From a virus, in IMG/VR virus record IMGVR_UViG_3300025400_000098, positions 1-21,260 of that record: 21,260 nucleotides of DNA; one strand, 5' to 3'. Both the position numbers and the translations under genes were made by a program. Positions 8,696 to 15,065 of this stretch are shown in pieces; position 1 is the first letter of the stretch, and each line of letters starts with the position of its first letter. The notes beneath the pieces were generated by a model. The model worked only from the letters and a program-made list of their open reading frames with translations, was not told where the DNA came from and did no database searches.

Positions 8696-9391
8696 CTATT
8701 TTATTATAAATCCATTGTTTACATAGGTCTTAGATTTTCGATAGAACTCATCTTTTAGTTTTGAAATGACTTTCGTTAAGGTAGGAGTTTCACAATCTGT
8801 TATCTCCCTGATGTAGATATATAAAGCTTTCTTTTTAAAAATCTCTAAATCTAACCTAGTTTTAAATAGTGTTAGAATCGCATCAGCTACTTTTTGTTCT
8901 ATTTCTTTAAAAAAGTATGTATCAAGATTACTGTAACTCTCTTCAACAAACTCATCTACAATCGTGGATAGTTTTATAGTTGGAATATCTCCTACTTCCA
9001 CCTCTGTTTCGTAGGACTCTTTTACTTCCTCAAAAGAACCTATTTGTTTAACTTTTTTATAATTACGGCTATTATAATTGATAAGCCACCTTTTAATGAT
9101 TGTTCCGAAATAAGAATAAGCTTTTGCTCCTAGAGTAGGATCAAATCTATGAAGCTTCTCCTCTACCAACATTGAGATTACTTCGAGTTTTAAATCCTCA
9201 ATATCATCTACGTCTGTATAGTAGAATTTAAAAGTATGTATAATATTCTCTGAGAGTTTGTATAGAGGGTAGTAGATCTCTTTTGAAAAAATTTGATCTC
9301 TGTACACAGGATCAGAGGATGCGTTATACCTAACGATTGCATCCTCTGTTTCTTGCGTAAAATAATTACTATTTTTTACCGGTTTTGCCAT
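8696..9391 (-). CDS. Late RNA polymerase sigma factor, gp55-like
   Basis: The conserved start is probably the ATG at 9391 (MAKPVKNSNYFTQETEDAIV), giving 231 aa; an in-frame ATG at 9415 would add 8 residues (MPSVFLKT). The segment from YFTQETEDAIVRYN through FSKEIYYPLYKLSENIIHTF and RFDPTLGAKAYSYFGTIIKR matches sigma region 2 as arranged in T4 gp55 and its relatives: a core-binding helix followed by the A-Y-S-Y-F helix. The protein is too short for full regions 3 and 4, as in gp55 (185 aa). It probably directs host polymerase to late promoters such as that at 8667-8674. It overlaps the upstream membrane-protein gene by 23 bases from this start. The stop is TAG. Confidence 0.85.
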   Translation of the reverse strand: MAKPVKNSNYFTQETEDAIVRYNASSDPVYRDQIFSKEIYYPLYKLSENIIHTFKFYYTDVDDIEDLKLEVISMLVEEKLHRFDPTLGAKAYSYFGTIIKRWLINYNSRNYKKVKQIGSFEEVKESYETEVEVGDIPTIKLSTIVDEFVEESYSNLDTYFFKEIEQKVADAILTLFKTRLDLEIFKKKALYIYIREITDCETPTLTKVISKLKDEFYRKSKTYVNNGFIIK

Positions 9392-9665
9392 AGTCTTCAG
9401 GAAGACGGAAGGCATTAATAGAGTCTTGAATTTCTTTCATAAAATTAAAAAAAGTTCCTACTTCATCGTCGGCTCTAAAAATACCTTTCTCATCTATTTG
9501 TTCGATGTAAAGTTTAGATTCTTCTATTGTTAACGAAACCTTTCTTAAATATTCTATTTGAAATTCTATAATATCCTCTTGCTTAGTTACCTTCCTATGT
9601 AAATTAAAGGTCGTATACCCTAAAAGTAAAGAGGCTGTTCCTAATGTTATTAATACAGATATCAT
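9369..9665 (-). CDS. Small membrane-anchored coiled-coil protein
   Basis: This gene encodes 98 aa. An N-terminal hydrophobic helix (residues 2-21, from ISVLITLGTASLLLGYTTF) is followed by a charged helical stretch (RKVTKQEDIIEFQIEYLRKV) with heptad spacing, then a soluble tail. It is probably a single-span inner-membrane protein with its bulk in the cytoplasm. It overlaps the sigma factor gene, so the two are co-translated. The family is not recognised. Small anchored coiled-coil proteins are often spanin-, holin- or exclusion-related, but nothing here singles out one of these. Confidence 0.7.
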   Translation of the reverse strand: MISVLITLGTASLLLGYTTFNLHRKVTKQEDIIEFQIEYLRKVSLTIEESKLYIEQIDEKGIFRADDEVGTFFNFMKEIQDSINAFRLPEDYGKTGKK

Positions 9666-9689
9666 AGTCTTGATTTAAATTAACTAAGC

Positions 9690-10331
9690 TTATTTATTTT
9701 TCAATATACTCTTTTCAATATTAGCAGCTAAAAAATCTGCTTGATGAAGGATATAAGTAATATTAGACTTCAATCTAGAGTCTGGATTATTAGATAAGTA
9801 GTATGGTTTATTTACATCATCGTATAATCCATCGTGAAGTTTTATAGCTAGATATTCTTTCTCACTCATCGATATTCCGTAATGCTGGAGTATGTATAGT
9901 GATCGGTCCTGGATTAGCATAAAGCTTAGATCTTTATTAGGAGTGTAAAGCTCACCTAACTTCTCTTGTCTCCATTTATCTGTAGAAGGAATATAATTAG
10001 GCTGTCCTTTTAATCCTATTTTTCCTAGATCGTGATTAAGAGCAGCAAAAACCAATTCCTCATCTGTAAAGTCAATATCTGTTTTCATTTCTTGCCAAAG
10101 AGCTTTAACCTTTAAAGCACAGTGAACTACCCTAATCACATGATCAACATATCCTCCGGGAAAAGCATTATGAAAAGCAGTCTTACCTGAAGCAGGAGCC
10201 ATAATCATTTCTTCGGAAAGATCCTTATACATATTAAGTAAAGAATCTTTACGATGGCCTGTTATAAATCTATCTGCTATTTTTAGGTACTTTTCCCAAT
10301 TCTGTTCTATAGCTTCTGCTGTTAAACTCAT
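9690..10331 (-). CDS. HD-domain phosphohydrolase
   Basis: This gene encodes 213 aa. The metal-binding residues of an HD domain are visible: H64 in GYVDHVIRVVHCALK, H100-D101 in FAALNHDLGKIG, H166-D167 in AIKLHDGLY and D199 in LHQADFLAANI. The order H...HD...H...D matches HD hydrolases acting on nucleotides or cyclic nucleotides, including tRNA- and (p)ppGpp-type enzymes. The whole protein is close to one HD domain with no fused effector. In a phage it could alter nucleotide pools or remove a host signalling nucleotide used in defence; the substrate cannot be told from sequence. Its stop and the upstream gene's stop region are tightly packed (TAATG at 10329-10333). Confidence 0.85.
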   Translation of the reverse strand: MSLTAEAIEQNWEKYLKIADRFITGHRKDSLLNMYKDLSEEMIMAPASGKTAFHNAFPGGYVDHVIRVVHCALKVKALWQEMKTDIDFTDEELVFAALNHDLGKIGLKGQPNYIPSTDKWRQEKLGELYTPNKDLSFMLIQDRSLYILQHYGISMSEKEYLAIKLHDGLYDDVNKPYYLSNNPDSRLKSNITYILHQADFLAANIEKSILKNK

Positions 10332-10504
10332 TAGTCTTGATGTTCCGTATTAAGCAAAGTACGTAAATCTCCTATCTTTTCTAAGATAAAACCTACTTGA
10401 TCGTAAGCTTGATCTAATTCATTCCTACGAATGAGATAGCCTACCTTTTTTACCTCTGTTTCGAACATCGTTAATTTTGTTTCGAATAAATCTTTATTTC
10501 TCAT
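10331..10504 (-). CDS. Short conserved-looking helical protein
   Basis: The convincing part is the C-terminal 57 aa beginning MRNKDLFETKLTMFETEVKK at 10504, a charged two-helix protein (RNELDQAYDQVGFILEKIG). The frame is open further up to 10735, but residues upstream of 10576 cover a promoter at 10592-10623 and lack a protein-like character. An ATG at 10576 would add a Lys/Asn-rich lead (MNKKIKNNKTSNKKDIK) and lies about 11 bases from the predicted transcript start, so it is an alternative start. The stop overlaps the HD gene start by one shared A. The function is unknown; small two-helix proteins of this kind are common in T4-like phages. Confidence 0.65.
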   Translation of the reverse strand: MRNKDLFETKLTMFETEVKKVGYLIRRNELDQAYDQVGFILEKIGDLRTLLNTEHQD

Positions 10505-10591
10505 GTTATCTATTTTATTATTTATTTTAATATCTTTTTTATTACTTGTTTTATTATTTTTAATTTTTTTATTCATTATTTTAATATATTT

Positions 10592-10623
10592 AGAAGTTAT
10601 GAAAAAAAACGCAGAAAAGCAAC
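10592..10623 (-). promoter_or_regulatory. Promoter, GTTG-N20-TAACTTCT
   Basis: The minus strand has GTTG at 10623-10620, exactly 20 bases, then TAACTTCT at 10599-10592. The -7 box is weaker than the TATATTTA consensus, but the spacing is exact. The predicted start near 10587 would serve the short protein, the HD hydrolase and possibly the sigma factor module. An A8/T8 run occupies the spacer. Confidence 0.45.
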
Positions 10624-10740
10624 TCTTATATCTTAACACCTTTCGCCGCGCAATTTTTATATATAGAAATATTGTTTCCTGTAACCTGTCTCCACCGTTT
10701 GCCCTAACCTTACCTCCTGTCCAAATTCTATTCATAAGAT

Positions 10741-11367
10741 CTAGTAATATACGGGACTTCCTACGGAAAACAAAGCACCTACCTCTCTTATTTTGTCAAA
10801 AGCAGTTAAAGGATCAAGTTTAAAAAATTCTCTCTCCCCTCCTCGATCGGAAGAAACCCTAACTGTAGAAAAGAATTGATGAACCTGCTGTTCAATTTTA
10901 AAAGCAGTTTTCGGCAAGACAGGTAAAGCGAACTTCGGTACCCATTCAAAAACCGTACCTGCAGTGTTAATCCCTTTCGCTCTGCTAAGAACATCTTGCG
11001 TGGTAACACCTATCTTCACTAGATCGGGATACCCGGGATTAACCATGACATATACGTATTCTGTGTCGTTCTTGATTCGTAAAACTAAATTCTTATTTTC
11101 TATTGCATACACATATGTCCAGCTAAATTTACCTTCAGAGCTAGGGCCCTTCTCAGGAATCTCTATAACGTACCTGGCTGAGAAATAGTTCAAGAGGAGT
11201 TCTGGGGAAATATGTGTGGCTTTGGTTTGAAGTGCTTGGAAGTTATCCTTCCAGCTCTGGTTAAGTATCCCCGATCCGGTCTTTGTTTTAGACCGATCGA
11301 TTATCGTAATTTTTCCCTCACTTTCCCATTCTAGGGCAGTTTTGAGGTCTAGTTTTTCTCTATACAT
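10741..11367 (-). CDS. GIY-YIG/T5orf172-domain protein
   Basis: This gene encodes 208 aa. The C-terminal half matches the T5orf172 subgroup of the GIY-YIG nuclease fold: YVYVMVNPGYPDLVKIGVT (residues 104-122) gives the two core strands, R129 in LSRAKGIN is the expected catalytic Arg, and E180 in EREFFKL the metal-binding Glu. A helix with IEQQVHQFF lies between. The N-terminal 90 residues form an unrecognised domain. GIY-YIG proteins of this group occur in many phages; roles range from DNA nicking and mobility to unknown. It overlaps the upstream two-helix membrane gene by 8 bases and ends in TAG. Domain call fairly sure; role open. Confidence 0.75.
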   Translation of the reverse strand: MYREKLDLKTALEWESEGKITIIDRSKTKTGSGILNQSWKDNFQALQTKATHISPELLLNYFSARYVIEIPEKGPSSEGKFSWTYVYAIENKNLVLRIKNDTEYVYVMVNPGYPDLVKIGVTTQDVLSRAKGINTAGTVFEWVPKFALPVLPKTAFKIEQQVHQFFSTVRVSSDRGGEREFFKLDPLTAFDKIREVGALFSVGSPVYY

Positions 11368-11566
11368 CGTCTTTACTATATAAGTAGAGTAAATAGATCA
11401 GGCTTATTACAAGAAAAAAAGGCCAGGTAGCTATTAAAAGTATGGCTTGGGAGAGAGTAAGAGGATCGGAGGACTTAAAAGTCCTGATACTATAGTCAAG
11501 TAGTATTGTGAATAGAATGCCTACAGTATAGTAGGCGAAGGTCGCCTGTAGTGGATCGTATGTCAT
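11360..11566 (-). CDS. Small two-span membrane protein
   Basis: This gene encodes 68 aa with two hydrophobic helices, roughly residues 9-26 (TFAYYTVGILFTILLDY) and 40-63 (AILLIATWPFFLVISLIYLL), separated by a short charged turn (RTFKSSDP). It is probably an inner-membrane protein of unknown function. Its own promoter lies at 11585-11616, and the leader has an A-rich stretch before the ATG. The stop is TAG and it overlaps the GIY-YIG gene by 8 bases. A holin is possible on size and topology, but the site is far from any visible endolysin, so I do not claim it. Confidence 0.7.
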   Translation of the reverse strand: MTYDPLQATFAYYTVGILFTILLDYSIRTFKSSDPLTLSQAILLIATWPFFLVISLIYLLYLYSKDDV

Positions 11567-11584
11567 AACTATTTGTTTTATACC

Positions 11585-11616
11585 TTAATATACGAACTTA
11601 AACGGATTTTTTTAAC
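11585..11616 (-). promoter_or_regulatory. Promoter, GTTA-N20-TATATTAA
   Basis: On the minus strand AAAGTTA (GTTA at 11616-11613) is followed by exactly 20 bases and TATATTAAGGTATA (box 11592-11585). It differs from the window consensus by one base in each box. It overlaps the 3' end of the preceding gene, whose stop is at 11598-11600, and would drive the membrane protein and GIY-YIG genes. Confidence 0.6.
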
Positions 11617-12029
11617 TTTTTTGAAAGAAAAAGATCAGAATATTTTTTTACTATAATGCATTTTTCGTATAGTTCCTGTTCTTCTAAAAAAGAAAGCATT
11701 TTTGAAAATGCAAAGTAGACTGCTTTTTGTCCGAATTCGTCTAAGATATCTACTAGGGTGTTATCCTGTAACTCCTCAAGTCTCTCCAAGTATCCTACAA
11801 GAGTAAGGAAGTACTTAAGCTTGAGAGATTCCCTAACAGATTCATACTCTTTTCTAAAACTTCTTTCGTATATCTGATGAATTAAGTAGTAGTTGGCTAC
11901 TCCCCTAATCACCATACCTAGTAGTATGAAAGGATTCTGTAAAGCATCTTCAACTCTATACTCCTTATAGAGCTCTTCATCTCCTACTGAGAAAATACTG
12001 AACAGGTTATCTGAGTCTATCTTTTTCAT
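11598..12029 (-). CDS. Hypothetical helical protein
   Basis: This gene encodes 143 aa, almost entirely predicted helix, rich in Leu, Glu and Tyr (e.g. LTLVGYLERLEELQDNTLVD, FSKMLSFLEEQELYEKC), with a basic C-terminus (KKLKKSV). No family is recognised. The start MKKIDSDNLFSIF at 12029 follows a very AT-rich stretch. It is the last protein gene before the gene-free segment at 12030-12457. Its 3' end contains the promoter of the next transcription unit. Confidence 0.7.
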   Translation of the reverse strand: MKKIDSDNLFSIFSVGDEELYKEYRVEDALQNPFILLGMVIRGVANYYLIHQIYERSFRKEYESVRESLKLKYFLTLVGYLERLEELQDNTLVDILDEFGQKAVYFAFSKMLSFLEEQELYEKCIIVKKYSDLFLSKKLKKSV

Positions 12030-12088
12030 TTATAATACATATATATGCTTATTATAGAGAAAATTCTCCGGAAAAAAAACTGAGGGTG

Positions 12089-12120
12089 GTTGGAAATCTG
12101 TACAAAAAGTTATATATTAA
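12089..12120 (+). promoter_or_regulatory. Plus-strand promoter, GTTG-N20-TATATTAA
   Basis: GTTG at 12089-12092, exactly 20 bases, then TATATTAA at 12113-12120, one mismatch from TATATTTA. Spacing equals that of the minus-strand promoters. The predicted start (about 12124-12125) coincides with the first base of a 13-bp stem. No plus-strand gene follows, so the product is probably RNA. Confidence 0.5.
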
Positions 12121-12124
12121 AACC

Positions 12125-12430
12125 ATAAGGGGGTGTAGGTAGTGATTGGGTCTTGGGTAAGACTTGCTGGGTGATACTTAGGATGGCTGTTCTACTGAAG
12201 TAAATCGGAAGAGAAACCGGAAGAAAAAGATGGCGGGTAGAAAATTCTTAACTATATCTTAGTATATAAATATATACCCCCTTATATTGAATTTTGTCAG
12301 AAATATGCGATTCAATGTGGGCCCTAAACCTGACCGCCTACCCGTTTGAGGGAACTAAACTAGCAAGTTTATTTCAATCTGCCCTCACTATGATCTCAAC
12401 TTGATCTCACCTTGATCTCCTATCTCCCTT
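12125..12430 (+). ncRNA. Candidate structured RNA in the 12030-12457 gene-free segment
   Basis: No reading frame of note occurs on either strand. The segment holds several stems: 12125-12137 with 12273-12285 (13 pairs including one G-U if transcribed as plus strand), an adjoining hairpin 12286-12292/12310-12316, a small hairpin 12149-12164, 12234-12240 with 12338-12344 (7 pairs, crossing the first stem), and 12347-12352/12382-12387 enclosing 12357-12361/12366-12370. Two pairs are G-U on the plus strand but A-C mismatches on the minus strand, which favours plus. However, a strong minus-strand promoter at 12438-12469 points into the same segment, so an antisense transcript is also expected. The 3' end is not defined; the hairpin at 12453-12466 followed by a T-rich stretch is a candidate. 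Confidence 0.45.
12391..12419. repeat. Three direct repeats TGATCTC at 11-bp period
   Basis: TGATCTC occurs at 12391-12397, 12402-12408 and 12413-12419, exactly 11 bases apart, with a shared flanking T or AC. One helical turn per repeat places the copies on the same DNA face. They lie just downstream of the predicted minus-strand start near 12433, so a protein bound here could control that promoter. Confidence 0.6.
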
Positions 12431-12437
12431 CTATACC

Positions 12438-12469
12438 TAAATATAAGAAGAAGGAGCCTAAGCTCCAAC
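12438..12469 (-). promoter_or_regulatory. Promoter, GTTG-N20-TATATTTA, firing into gene-free segment
   Basis: On the minus strand AAAATAAAGTTG (GTTG at 12469-12466) is followed by 20 bases and TATATTTAGG (box 12445-12438), a perfect consensus match. It overlaps the end of the 284-aa gene. Downstream there is no gene for 400 bases, so it produces either an antisense RNA to the plus-strand candidate or a long leader for the gene at 12029. Confidence 0.65.
12453..12466. terminator. Short hairpin terminator within promoter spacer
   Basis: GGAGC (12453-12457) pairs with GCTCC (12462-12466) around a 4-base loop that includes part of the TAG stop of the 284-aa gene. On the minus strand the stem is followed by TTCTTCTTATATTT, on the plus strand by AACTTTATTTT. 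It could end transcripts from both sides, and it lies entirely between the two boxes of the 12438-12469 promoter. Confidence 0.45.
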
Positions 12470-13312
12470 TTTATTTTGAGATTGTTTTAATTCTTCTTCT
12501 GCTTGTTTCTTAATACGATCTGCTTGTACCTCCTCCCAGGCATATACAGACTCTATAAACTGTTCGAAGAGATCTTCTGAGAGAGTATATTCTGTAGAGT
12601 TATTATATCTTGAGACTTCTATTGTCCATTTCTTTTTGGTTACTCCTTTAATTGTGTAGTTACTTGTAAAAGTCTTATCTTTTTTTGATCTGCCGTAATA
12701 AAGAACAATCTTTGCAGGCTTACTGATTAAAGTATCTTTATACTCTCCTGTAGAATAATCCCATTCTAACTCCTCTGTAGTTTTTAGAATGTATTCTTTG
12801 CCTACCTCTTTGTATTTTTCTTTAGTTTGGACTTTGATTAGATTTTCAACCCTTAGAATTTCACTCTCTATTTTCTTACAGCTTGACCAGATATGGTTCA
12901 ACTTCTTTCGTTCTCCTTGAATTTGAGGATAGAATATAGTATTAACAGTTTCGTTTATTTGAGACAAGGCTGATGCTACTTGTCCTACCAAGTTAATGTA
13001 TTGAATATCAACTTCATTACCCGGCCTGATTATAGTTGAGTAATAGTTTAATGAAACCTCAACCTTATCTGCCGCACAGCCCCTATCTATGTAGAGGTTT
13101 ACTCTTCCTACTGCCCGATCTGGATGCTGGATATAAATTGAGCTATCATTCATAACTGCTTCTAGCCCGTGATCACTTTTCATTGCCAAGTTAAAAGCTT
13201 TTTGGATCTCTTTAATAGCCGGTTCAAATATCTCTACTTCGTATGCAGTAGCTGCTGTCTTTGCAGATTCTAATTCGCTTTGTAGTGATTGTAATTCTTC
13301 TTGTAATGTCAT
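12458..13312 (-). CDS. Hypothetical protein with N- and C-terminal helices
   Basis: This gene encodes 284 aa of unrecognised family. An N-terminal coiled coil (LQEELQSLQSELESAKTAAT) is followed by a mixed domain with DRAVGRVNLYIDRGCAADKV and a second coiled coil (KKIESEILRVENLIKVQTKE). Residues about 175-235 look like an all-beta domain (EWDYSTGEYKDTLISKPAKI, YYGRSKKDKTFTSNYTIKG). The C-terminal helix is Lys/Glu/Gln-rich (IKKQAEEELKQSQ). It has its own perfect promoter with a leader of about 25 bases and an A-rich stretch before ATG. The stop TAG lies in the loop of a terminator hairpin. Function is unknown; an early accessory role is inferred from the promoter. Confidence 0.75.
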   Translation of the reverse strand: MTLQEELQSLQSELESAKTAATAYEVEIFEPAIKEIQKAFNLAMKSDHGLEAVMNDSSIYIQHPDRAVGRVNLYIDRGCAADKVEVSLNYYSTIIRPGNEVDIQYINLVGQVASALSQINETVNTIFYPQIQGERKKLNHIWSSCKKIESEILRVENLIKVQTKEKYKEVGKEYILKTTEELEWDYSTGEYKDTLISKPAKIVLYYGRSKKDKTFTSNYTIKGVTKKKWTIEVSRYNNSTEYTLSEDLFEQFIESVYAWEEVQADRIKKQAEEELKQSQNKVGA

Positions 13313-13341
13313 AACCTTTTTTTTGTTTTAATTTCTATACC

Positions 13342-13373
13342 TAAATATAAGAAGAAAACCCCGAAAGGCCAAC
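13342..13373 (-). promoter_or_regulatory. Promoter, GTTG-N20-TATATTTA
   Basis: GTTG at 13373-13370 (within AAAATAAAGTTG), 20 bases, then TATATTTAGGTATAG with the box at 13349-13342. It drives the 284-aa gene and lies directly beyond the stop of the 111-aa gene at 13380. The spacer contains CCTTTCGGGGTTTTC on the minus strand, a weak terminator-like motif. Confidence 0.7.
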
Positions 13374-13379
13374 TTTATT

Positions 13380-13715
13380 TTAACTTAATTCAATTTTACT
13401 AAGAACATACTTAAGTAGTATCTCATATTGTGTTAGAGTGTAGCTCCCTCTCTCTGCCCTAAGTTCTCTTAACATCTTCATATAGACATCAAATTCTGTT
13501 TCTAAGGCCTTAGAGATAACTTTTTTATCTTCTAATTCAAAGCGGTCTGGAGAATAGTAATCTTCCTCTCCATCATCGTTTCTTACCTTGATGTGTCCAG
13601 ACAGAATAAAGTCAGAATCCGATACCATTAACGCTTCGTAAACTTTTTTCTCAGTTAAAGGCGCACTGTAGTTGTTAATGCAAACTACCCTATCACCGGT
13701 TTTAAATTTTGTCAT
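13380..13715 (-). CDS. Small SH3/KOW-like phage protein
   Basis: This gene encodes 111 aa. The N-terminal 60 residues follow the pattern of small phage SH3-like beta-barrel proteins: FKTGDRVVCINNYSAPLTEK, then KVYEALMV, then IKVRNDDGEEDYYSPDRFEL. A comparable opening (FKVGDKVRLLNHDD) is seen in the 189-aa protein at 16191-16760. The C-terminal 45 residues are helical (FDVYMKMLRELRAERGS). Such proteins are widespread in phages and usually unassigned. It has its own promoter at 13742-13773 and an A-rich leader. Confidence 0.75.
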   Translation of the reverse strand: MTKFKTGDRVVCINNYSAPLTEKKVYEALMVSDSDFILSGHIKVRNDDGEEDYYSPDRFELEDKKVISKALETEFDVYMKMLRELRAERGSYTLTQYEILLKYVLSKIELS

Positions 13716-13741
13716 AACTTTTTTGTTTTAATTTCTATACC

Positions 13742-13773
13742 TAAATATAGAGTTTTAATTTGATTTCAGCAAC
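13742..13773 (-). promoter_or_regulatory. Promoter, GTTG-N20-TATATTTA
   Basis: GTTG at 13773-13770, 20 bases, TATATTTAGGTATAG with the box at 13749-13742. The spacer (TGAAATCAAATTAAA motif) is nearly the same as that of the promoter at 16792-16823, so the two promoters are related by copying. It drives the 111-aa SH3-like gene. Confidence 0.7.
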
Positions 13774-13799
13774 TTTATTTTAATTTAATTTAATGTAAA

Positions 13800-14165
13800 C
13801 GGAAGGTGGGCCGTATATAGAAGATAAGCTTTAAAGAAATTAAAGAAGATGCTGGGAAGGTTGAATATTAGCGGCCCAATACTACATCAAGGTAACTTAT
13901 CTTACTAATGCAATCACTTCACAGACTTATTGGACCTGATCCAACTATCTTATGAGGATAGAAGTTTGGAATAGATTAGACAGTTATTCTTTCTGTTCCA
14001 GCCACAAAAGGGAAAGGCCTGTCTAGAGTTAGAGCAGGCCAATCTTTGCTCTGGATGGAGTGAGAACGAACACCTAGAGACTTAAATAAATATTAGGAAA
14101 TATACGATTAGTAATTTAGATTTCCAACTATAATTCTCATTAATGACTAAGGTTCTCACTCTTAT
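13800..14165 (+). ncRNA. Candidate structured RNA in the 13716-14201 gene-free segment
   Basis: No reading frame of note exists here on either strand. Complementary segments are dense: 13807-13813 with 13872-13878 (7 pairs, GC-rich) and 13822-13828 with 13896-13902 (7 pairs), which cross and could form a pseudoknot; hairpins 13930-13934/13940-13944 and 13945-13949/13957-13961 back to back; 13968-13975 with 13992-13999; 14016-14021 with 14035-14040; and an outer stem 14058-14067 with 14152-14161 (10 perfect pairs) enclosing 14096-14101/14120-14125. A U-G pair in 13968-13975/13992-13999 and a G-U extension at 14057/14162 favour the plus strand, but no good plus-strand promoter was found. It does not resemble tRNA, tmRNA or RNase P RNA by eye. 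Confidence 0.35.
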
Positions 14166-14201
14166 GTCGTTGTTATATATATAAATAGCAAGTAATTTCC
14201 A

Positions 14202-14531
14202 TTACAAGCATTGCTCTTTATTTATCTTATCCTGATAGAGACTATCTACCCAGGCCTGCTGTTTAACAGAGAGAGTTCTTTTCATCTTAATAGAAAGTAA
14301 AAACTCTAGTTCAAAACTATTCAATATACTTCTACTTTCTAGTAGCTCCTCTATCTTAGAGCGTCTCTCAGCAATGATCTTTTCTCTAGTAGTAGGATTA
14401 ACCTTAACCCTATCAGATAGTCTTAGTTCCAACTCTTTTATTGTATTCCTAAGTTCTTTAATTTCTTTTTCCTTCTCAGATATTCGCAGTACAAGCCGCT
14501 TATTAGCTAACTCAAAACTCTTTTCATTCAT
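14202..14531 (-). CDS. Coiled-coil protein with KQxxW-type C-terminal motif
   Basis: This gene encodes 109 aa. Residues 10-60 form a strongly charged coiled coil (RISEKEKEIKELRNTIKELE). The C-terminal part reads FELEFLLSIKMKRTLSVKQQ followed by AWVDSLYQDK, close to the motif E-x-x-F-L-x-S-I...R-x-L-S-x-K-Q-x-x-W-x-x-x-(L/I)-Y seen at the end of many small phage proteins, some near replication genes. The molecular role of that motif is not established as far as I know. It lies 51 bases downstream of the 152-aa gene. Confidence 0.75.
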   Translation of the reverse strand: MNEKSFELANKRLVLRISEKEKEIKELRNTIKELELRLSDRVKVNPTTREKIIAERRSKIEELLESRSILNSFELEFLLSIKMKRTLSVKQQAWVDSLYQDKINKEQCL

Positions 14532-14582
14532 AACAAATACTCTTTGTTATAAATAGCAAAAAAACATCTAAAACATCAAAAT

Positions 14583-15041
14583 CTACCAAGTATTTACTTC
14601 TCTTTTAAGTCTTGCTTGATCTTCCTTAGAACAAGATCTACCCTTAAAAAGTACAAACCTTATAACATACCCTGGATCTTCTTTTAAGATATCCTTAATG
14701 TTCCTTCCGGCATAAATTCCCATATAGTACTCTCCGTCTTCATTCCAAGGTATCTTTGTTTTTACTTTTACTCCTTTGTTCTTTCCTAAAGAAACTAAAG
14801 TTGATAATACTCGAAGTAAGTTACTATCTGAGGAAGATTTTCTAAGTAATTCTGAAAGTACATAATTTAAATCTATTCCCCATGTTTCTAATTCCTCTGA
14901 GAGTCTTTCTTTATTCAGTAATATGTACTCTAACCTAGACTGTATAGCATTCAGCTGTCTAGTATGAATACCTTCCTCATACTTAAGATACCCCTCCACT
15001 GAAGTATCCTCCAGCATTTTGAATAGTTTATTTTGATCCAT
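14583..15041 (-). CDS. Protein with ExoX C-terminal-like domain
   Basis: This gene encodes 152 aa. The N-terminal roughly 90 residues are helical (LNAIQSRLEYILLNKERLSE) and unrecognised. Residues 104-132 (EYYMGIYAGRNIKDILKEDP followed by GYVIRFVL) match the small domain found at the C-terminus of exodeoxyribonuclease X-like and DUF3820-type proteins, whose pattern is F-G-x-Y-x-G-x-x-(I/L)-x-x-I-x-x-x-D-P-x-Y-(I/L/V). No exonuclease domain is present, so it may be a DNA-end or nucleic-acid binding accessory. It is 24 bases downstream of the DUF6291-like gene and probably shares its transcript. The stop is TAG. Confidence 0.65.
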   Translation of the reverse strand: MDQNKLFKMLEDTSVEGYLKYEEGIHTRQLNAIQSRLEYILLNKERLSEELETWGIDLNYVLSELLRKSSSDSNLLRVLSTLVSLGKNKGVKVKTKIPWNEDGEYYMGIYAGRNIKDILKEDPGYVIRFVLFKGRSCSKEDQARLKREVNTW

Positions 15042-15065
15042 TCTTTTTTATTTTAAAATCACATA

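Noticed and set aside
10505-10735. N-terminal extension of the short helical protein at 10331-10504
   Set aside because: Most of it covers a promoter and a spacer with an A8 run and reads as low-complexity Lys/Asn; only the ATG at 10576 remains a reasonable alternative.
12124-12126. Minus-strand 24-codon frame starting near 12126
   Set aside because: It has no fitting promoter, a Phe/Ser-rich random character, and overlaps the plus-strand promoter.
12265-12272. Plus-strand TATAAATA boxes (also 14180-14187) as late promoters
   Set aside because: They occur in AT-rich gene-free DNA with no late gene downstream; the eight-base match is expected by chance here.
14016-14040. tRNA or tmRNA gene in 13800-14165
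   Set aside because: Stems do not form a cloverleaf, and no TTC-loop or CCA-end signature is seen.
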